A stretch of DNA of 64,000 nt from positions 22,055 to 86,054 of the forward strand of contig JBGSUA010000120.1 in assembly GCA_041753575.1 (NCBI GenBank). Direction: 5' to 3'. The stretch is from CG2-30-51-40 sp041753575. GTDB lineage: Bacteria > Desulfobacterota > DSM-4660 > Desulfatiglandales > Desulfatiglandaceae. Below are positions 60,413 to 64,000 of the stretch, piece after piece. Below the pieces are notes generated by a model that was not told the origin of the DNA, did not search any database, and saw only the letters and a list, made by a program, of their open reading frames with translations. The position numbers were made by a program, and so were the translations under genes. Numbering within the stretch: the first letter of the stretch is position 1; each line of letters begins with the position of its first letter.

Positions 60413-62208
60413 TTAAGACACAGTCTCCTGAAAAAAAGCTTCTCACGGGCATTCCAGCTTCACCAGGCATTATAATAGGAAAGGCCCACCTTGTTGACAG
60501 GTCAAGGGTCAAGATACTCTATCAATACCTCATAAACGAAGACCAGATAATCAGGGAAGCCGAGCGTTTCAACCGGGCGCTGAGCACCACGGAATCCCAA
60601 CTGCTCCAGATCAAGAACCGCATGCCTGAGCGCATGAAGGATCATTCATTCATCCTTGACAGCCACATAATGATCATCCACGACAGCATGCTCAAAGATG
60701 CGACAATTGAAAAAATCAGGAAGGATAAGATCAATTCCGAATGGGCGCTGAAAAAATCCTTTGAGGAAATAAAGCTTCTTTTTGATGAAGTTGATGATTA
60801 CTACATAAAAGGTCGCCTGACCGATGTAGAGAATGTAACTGAACGGATACTGAGAAATCTATCAGGCAATAACGATACCAGTCTCACTGAGATAAACGGC
60901 AGGGTGATTATCGTGGCCCACGATCTCTCCCCAGCCGACACAACCGAGCTCAACATCAGCAGGGTAATGGGTTTCATCACGGATGCCGGAGGGAGAACAT
61001 CCCATACGGCCATCATGGCCCAAGCCCTTGAGATACCTGCCGTGGTCGGGCTTGAGCATGCCACAAAAAACATCCGGGAGGGAGATCTCTTAATTGTAGA
61101 TGGCAGCTCCGGACAAGTGATATCCTCCCCTGAGGAAGACGACATAATCGCCTATCAGGAAAAACAGCTCAGACACGAACAGTACAAGTCATTTATTGCC
61201 AGGACCAGCCATCTTCCCGCTGTAACCCTGGACGGCCAGCGGGTTTATGTGATGGCCAACATTGAGTTCCTTGAGGAGGTGGCAGCGGCAAAGGATCACG
61301 GTGCCGACGGAATCGGACTTTACCGCACGGAATTTCTTTATCTAAGAAGTAAAGGGATTCCAAGCGAAAAGGAGCTTTTTGAAGACTATCGCGAGGTGGC
61401 TGAGATAATTGCGCCAATGCCAGTCACCATAAGGACCTTTGACCTTGGAGGCGACAAGTTTGCGGCAGACCTTAAGGCGGCCCGGGAGATGAATCCGGCC
61501 CTGGGCCTGAGGGCCATTAGATTCTGCCTCAAGGAGATAAAGATATTCAAAGGCCAGTTGAGGGCCATCCTCAGGGCCAGCGCCTTCGGAAATGTCAAGC
61601 TTATGTTCCCGATGATCTCGGGAGTTCAGGAGGTATTGGACGCCAAGACCATCATGCGAGAGGTCATGGCGGATCTGGAAAAGGAAGGCATACCTTTTAA
61701 CCCTAAGATAAAGGTCGGCATAATGATCGAGGTCCCATCGGCCGTCGCAATGGCCGAGGAACTTGCAGAACAGGTTGACTTCTTCAGTGTGGGAACCAAC
61801 GATCTCATCCAGTACGCCCTGGCCATTGACAGGGCAAACGAACACGTAGCCAACATGTATCAGCCTTATCATCCCGCGATCCTCAGGATGATCCGGCAAG
61901 TGGTTTCAGCGGCAAAGGAGGCCGGGATAGAAGTATCTCTTTGCGGCGAGATGGCCGGTGACCCATTGTGCACAGCGGTCTTGCTTGCGCTGGGAATCAC
62001 TCAGTTCAGTATGAATGCGCGCGTGATACCGCTCATAAAAAAAATTGCCCGCACCATCTCATGCGAGGACGCGCGCGATGACCTTGAAAAGGTAATGAAA
62101 CTAAAGACTGCAACGGAGGTTCGAACGCACCTGCTTAGAACCATGAGTGAACTTCTGCCGGAACTCGGCGAAGAGGGAATCCTCGATCTTTCAGGAGAGG
62201 CACCGTGA
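60409..62208 (+). CDS. ptsI: Phosphoenolpyruvate-protein phosphotransferase (PTS enzyme I)
   Basis: 599 residues. N-terminal HPr-binding domain; phosphohistidine site GGRTSHTAIMAQALEIPAVVG near 200; PEP-binding barrel with DGIGLYRTEFLYLRS, TIRTFDLGGDK, GLRAIRF, MFPMISG, KVGIMIEVPSAV and the catalytic SLCGEMAGDPL near 510. Phosphorylates HPr from PEP. Overlaps ptsH by ATGA and smpB by GTGA. No enzyme II gene is near, as in deltaproteobacteria where the relay is often regulatory or serves a mannose-type system elsewhere. Confidence 0.95.
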   Translation: MIKTQSPEKKLLTGIPASPGIIIGKAHLVDRSRVKILYQYLINEDQIIREAERFNRALSTTESQLLQIKNRMPERMKDHSFILDSHIMIIHDSMLKDATIEKIRKDKINSEWALKKSFEEIKLLFDEVDDYYIKGRLTDVENVTERILRNLSGNNDTSLTEINGRVIIVAHDLSPADTTELNISRVMGFITDAGGRTSHTAIMAQALEIPAVVGLEHATKNIREGDLLIVDGSSGQVISSPEEDDIIAYQEKQLRHEQYKSFIARTSHLPAVTLDGQRVYVMANIEFLEEVAAAKDHGADGIGLYRTEFLYLRSKGIPSEKELFEDYREVAEIIAPMPVTIRTFDLGGDKFAADLKAAREMNPALGLRAIRFCLKEIKIFKGQLRAILRASAFGNVKLMFPMISGVQEVLDAKTIMREVMADLEKEGIPFNPKIKVGIMIEVPSAVAMAEELAEQVDFFSVGTNDLIQYALAIDRANEHVANMYQPYHPAILRMIRQVVSAAKEAGIEVSLCGEMAGDPLCTAVLLALGITQFSMNARVIPLIKKIARTISCEDARDDLEKVMKLKTATEVRTHLLRTMSELLPELGEEGILDLSGEAP

Positions 62209-62693
62209 GCCCAAAAGGGAACCAGGATGAAGAGAGAAGCGGCATAAAGATCGTCTGCCAGAATCGGAAGGCCTCTTACGAATATTTTCTTGATGAGTTT
62301 ATGGAGGCCGGCATTCTCCTTCTGGGATCTGAGGTCAAATCACTGCGGGAGGGCCGTGCAAACCTTGTTGACAGCTATGGCAGGATCAAGAAGGGAGAGC
62401 TTTTCATCCACGGATTGAATATTACGCCTTATCCACACAGCCACCATTTGGAGCTTGATCCGCTCAGGATAAGAAAACTCCTCCTTCACAAGTCCGAGCT
62501 TAAAAGGCTTATCGGCAAAACCGAGGAAAAGGGCTATACCATTATTCCCACCAAGGTTTATTTCAAGAAAGGTCTCGCCAAGATCGAGCTTGCCCTTGCC
62601 AGAGGAAAGAAGAAATACGATAAAAGGCAGGTTCTTAAGGAAAAAGAGCTTAAAAAGGAGATGGCTCAGGTAAGAAAAGATCAGAGGCATTGA
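62205..62693 (+). CDS. smpB: SsrA-binding protein SmpB
   Basis: 162 residues: IKIVCQNRKASYEYFLDEFMEAGILLLGSEVKSLREGRANLVDSY, then HSHHLELDPLRIRKLLLHKSELKRLIGKTEEKGYTIIPTKVYFKKGLAKIELALARGKKKYDKRQ, with a basic tail. Binds tmRNA and delivers it to stalled ribosomes. Starts with GTG in a GTGA overlap with ptsI, AGGAG 7 bases upstream. The tmRNA gene follows directly, and its promoter begins at this gene's stop codon. Confidence 0.96.
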   Translation: MSPKGNQDEERSGIKIVCQNRKASYEYFLDEFMEAGILLLGSEVKSLREGRANLVDSYGRIKKGELFIHGLNITPYPHSHHLELDPLRIRKLLLHKSELKRLIGKTEEKGYTIIPTKVYFKKGLAKIELALARGKKKYDKRQVLKEKELKKEMAQVRKDQRH

Positions 62694-62718
62694 CATCTGA
62701 GTTATCATGATATATTTT
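62690..62718 (+). promoter_or_regulatory. Candidate ssrA promoter overlapping the smpB stop codon
   Basis: A perfect TTGACA (62690-62695) whose TGA is the smpB stop codon, followed at 17 bases by TATTTT (62713-62718), or at 15 bases by TATATT (62711-62716). Transcription would begin about 10 bases before the mature 5' end at 62734, leaving a short leader for RNase P. Confidence 0.6.
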
Positions 62719-62733
62719 ATAGTTAAATATTTA

Positions 62734-63083
62734 GGGGGCGAACTGGGTTCGACGGGGATAATTGAGGTCTAGGTTGCATATCGAGGTTCCATCTACTCGT
62801 AAAACAGGTGGGCTAAACACAAACGCAGACGATTATGCGTACGCTCTAGCCGCATAGGGCTAGCGTCTCACTGCTCCAAGCCTGCGGGAGCAGATGAGGC
62901 GCCGACTAGCAGGCTGGCTGATCCGATGAGCCTGGAATCGGAAAGGCGAGATCTTTCAGGCTTGCCCTGAGGTTGACCTGCCGGGTTGGTAGCCGATGGG
63001 CGAGAATTGATAATCCGGAAATGTATGTAGATGCCTAGGTTGAATGTTTTCGGACGCGGGTTCAACTCCCGCCGCCTCCACCA
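62734..63083 (+). ncRNA. ssrA: Transfer-messenger RNA (tmRNA)
   Basis: 350 bases, one piece. The 5' end GGGGGCGAACTGGGTTCGACGG pairs its first 7 bases with CGCCTCC near the 3' end (one G-U pair), and the T-arm and CCA end read GGACGCGGGTTCAACTCCCG...CCACCA. The tag reading frame at 62825-62857 encodes ADDYAYALAA and stops at TAG, with Ala as the likely resume codon; in-frame codons for Asn-Thr-Asn lie upstream. The stop codon lies in a pseudoknot-like GC-rich hairpin (CTAGCCGCATAGGGCTAG). With SmpB it rescues ribosomes on broken mRNAs. Its 3' end is a known integration hot spot, and a broken nuclease gene lies just beyond. Confidence 0.96.
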
Positions 63084-63101
63084 AGAAGTAGTCCAGCTTT
63101 C

Positions 63102-63279
63102 CCAGCTCACATAGGTGTTGAGCTGCCCGATGTTTTCGTGGTTTAACTCTGCCGGTTTCAGCTTCACAATGCAATGATAGAATGCCAGATCAATGAATTA
63201 ATGCACATCGCCGAATCATATCCGTTTCCGCCGGGCTTCAAAACAGAAGCCCTGGCCGAGTTTCAGAATGTGCGTGCAG
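63102..63279 (-). pseudogene. Remnant of a DUF1016 (YhcG-type PDDEXK nuclease) gene
   Basis: Reading the minus strand in one frame gives ILKLGQGFCFEARRKRI, a stop, FGDVH, a stop, then FIDLAFYHCIVKLKPAEL and NHENIGQLNTYVSW. This is the order of the C-terminal nuclease domain of DUF1016 proteins (GxGFxFxxRQxRI, FxIDLxFYH, the I/V-x-LK catalytic strand, the GQLNxY motif), with two in-frame stops and a few residues missing before VKLK. Homology ends at about 63104, about 20 bases from the tmRNA 3' end; the normal C-terminus is absent. Such nucleases are typical of mobile and defence islands. A decayed fragment is certain to be non-functional as it stands. Confidence 0.75.
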
Positions 63280-64000
63280 AAAGCAAGTTGAAAGTCTGAT
63301 TTGCACAATAAGCAACTGCTCCAGACCCTGCACCATGGATCGGTAGGTTGGACTTGGCACTCCTTCTCCTTGCGGTCCAAACGGGACTGCGCAACAAAAT
63401 CCTTTCAATAAGCTTCCAGAGCCCTCTTCCCCCTGAAAATAATTGCGCTCCGCTGGGCCGGCTCTTCTTTTTTTTCACCTTCTGCCGAAATATTGAGTCA
63501 GGGAAGAGATAGCCCAATAGTAAAGTATTCCTGAGGAATGAATCTAAAGCCCGATATTCCTCTGCTCCGTCAATGTAAGGGCAATCAGAGGTGGCGTGTT
63601 TTTCCTGTGGATGGGATCGATGCCCTTCGGGAAGGTGAGTTGGTCGGACTAATACTTTTGGACAAAGTGAGAAGCTGCCACGCCGCCGACGTTGGATGAA
63701 TTGATCCATTACTCCCACCTTCTGCACACCACAGATTCCGCTGCCGGCTTCCTTAATCTGCGTTGAAAGTAGTCCCCCATGCTGCTCATCCTTTGGTTTC
63801 AGCTTGAAGAACCAAGCCTTCAATTCCGGCCAGGCATCAAGCTTCTCTGCGTCCACAAAACCCGTACCCCTTCCCCACTCTTCTTATCATAAAGAGTCAG
63901 GGCATATGAGCGAGATTCGCCACTGCGAGCCAGCCATTGCCCAATGTACGCATCAGGCAAACATTTGGCCCTCCTGCTGAGGACATCTAAAAGCCCTCCT
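63280..64000. other. Unassigned, probably decayed DNA at the right edge
   Basis: About 720 bases in which no family was recognised. A minus-strand frame of 197 codons (63263-63856, GTG start) is open but has an odd composition (many Arg, Ser, Pro, and runs such as RRRR and KKKK) and its end overlaps the nuclease remnant in another frame, so it is doubtful. A second minus-strand frame from the edge to about 63835 encodes a more protein-like stretch (DAYIGQWLARSGESRSYALTL) that seems to continue after a shift into the first frame, suggesting a frameshifted gene. No tRNA, repeat or integrase was seen. Confidence 0.45.

Noticed and set aside
63103..63135. Stem-loop CAGCTCA...TGAGCTG followed by TTTT, possible ssrA terminator
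   Set aside because: The stem is short with a 9-base loop, the T-run is separated from it, and the sequence is part of the decayed nuclease reading frame, so it is probably chance.
63129..63155. Partial resemblance to the tmRNA 3' segment (ATGTTTTCG, then GGTTTAACTCTGCCGG), possible degenerate att site
   Set aside because: Only short matches with gaps, and the stretch is explained by the DUF1016 remnant on the other strand.
63263..63856. 197-codon minus-strand frame
   Set aside because: Biased composition, GTG start without a ribosome site, and its end overlaps a better-supported nuclease remnant in another frame.

Overview
This window looks like a chromosomal segment from a Gram-negative bacterium of deltaproteobacterial (Desulfobacterota-like) character. 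The assignment is inferred from gene content: a Liv-type uptake operon carrying its own acyl-CoA synthetase, recC-recB-recD, sigma-54 response regulators, a type IV pilus minor-pilin/PilY1 cluster, GTP cyclohydrolase FolE2, a lysine 2,3-aminomutase, and a PTS phosphorelay (HPr and enzyme I) with no sugar permease nearby. No 16S rRNA is present, so the taxonomy is unproven. Gene density is high, and most gene pairs are close enough or overlapped enough to be translationally coupled.

Layout. 1-5732 (minus): livH-livM-livK-acyl-CoA synthetase-livG. 5975-15252 (minus): ruvB, ruvA, ruvC, yebC, rlmE, a second acyl-CoA ligase, two sigma-54 response regulators and an FAD oxidoreductase. 15426-24280 (minus): recD, recB, recC (transcribed recC first). 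24428-26308 (plus): a DUF2914 protein and a diadenylate cyclase fused to YbbR domains. 26331-29651 (minus): lysine 2,3-aminomutase and two D-Ala-D-Ala-ligase-like ATP-grasp enzymes. 30407-33658 (plus): an EndoQ-like PHP nuclease fused to a UvrD-type helicase. 33682-37565: a stand-alone AICAR transformylase, folE2, tRNA-Pro and rlmD. 38297-49479 (plus): fimT-pilW-pilV-pilX-pilY1-small protein-pilB-recN. 49464-53484 (minus): nucleoside phosphorylase, ligA, acyP and a secreted protein. 54026-63083 (plus): ffh-rpsP-khpA-rimM-trmD-RNA methyltransferase-rplS-rnhB-yraN-rsmI-ptsH-ptsI-smpB-ssrA, a translation and ribosome-maturation superoperon. 63084-64000: decayed DNA with a broken DUF1016 (YhcG-type nuclease) gene abutting the tmRNA 3' end.

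The most novel signals are: (1) a family of three short non-coding elements (87, 149 and 271 bp) with related terminal inverted repeats, each flanked by a perfect 8-bp direct repeat; they look like miniature inverted-repeat transposable elements with IS66-type ends, and one carries a nested REP-like block. (2) An EndoQ-UvrD fusion preceded by two copies of a GGAACT-N3-AGTTCC palindrome, one placed at the predicted transcription start. (3) A diadenylate cyclase-YbbR fusion in a Gram-negative context. (4) A lysine 2,3-aminomutase coupled to two ATP-grasp ligases, suggesting a beta-lysine-containing small molecule. (5) A remnant of a mobile-element-associated nuclease gene ending about 20 bp from the tmRNA 3' end.

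DNA repair is over-represented (RuvABC, RecBCD, RecN, EndoQ-UvrD, LigA, RNase HII). All functions below are read from motifs and context by eye; no database search was run.
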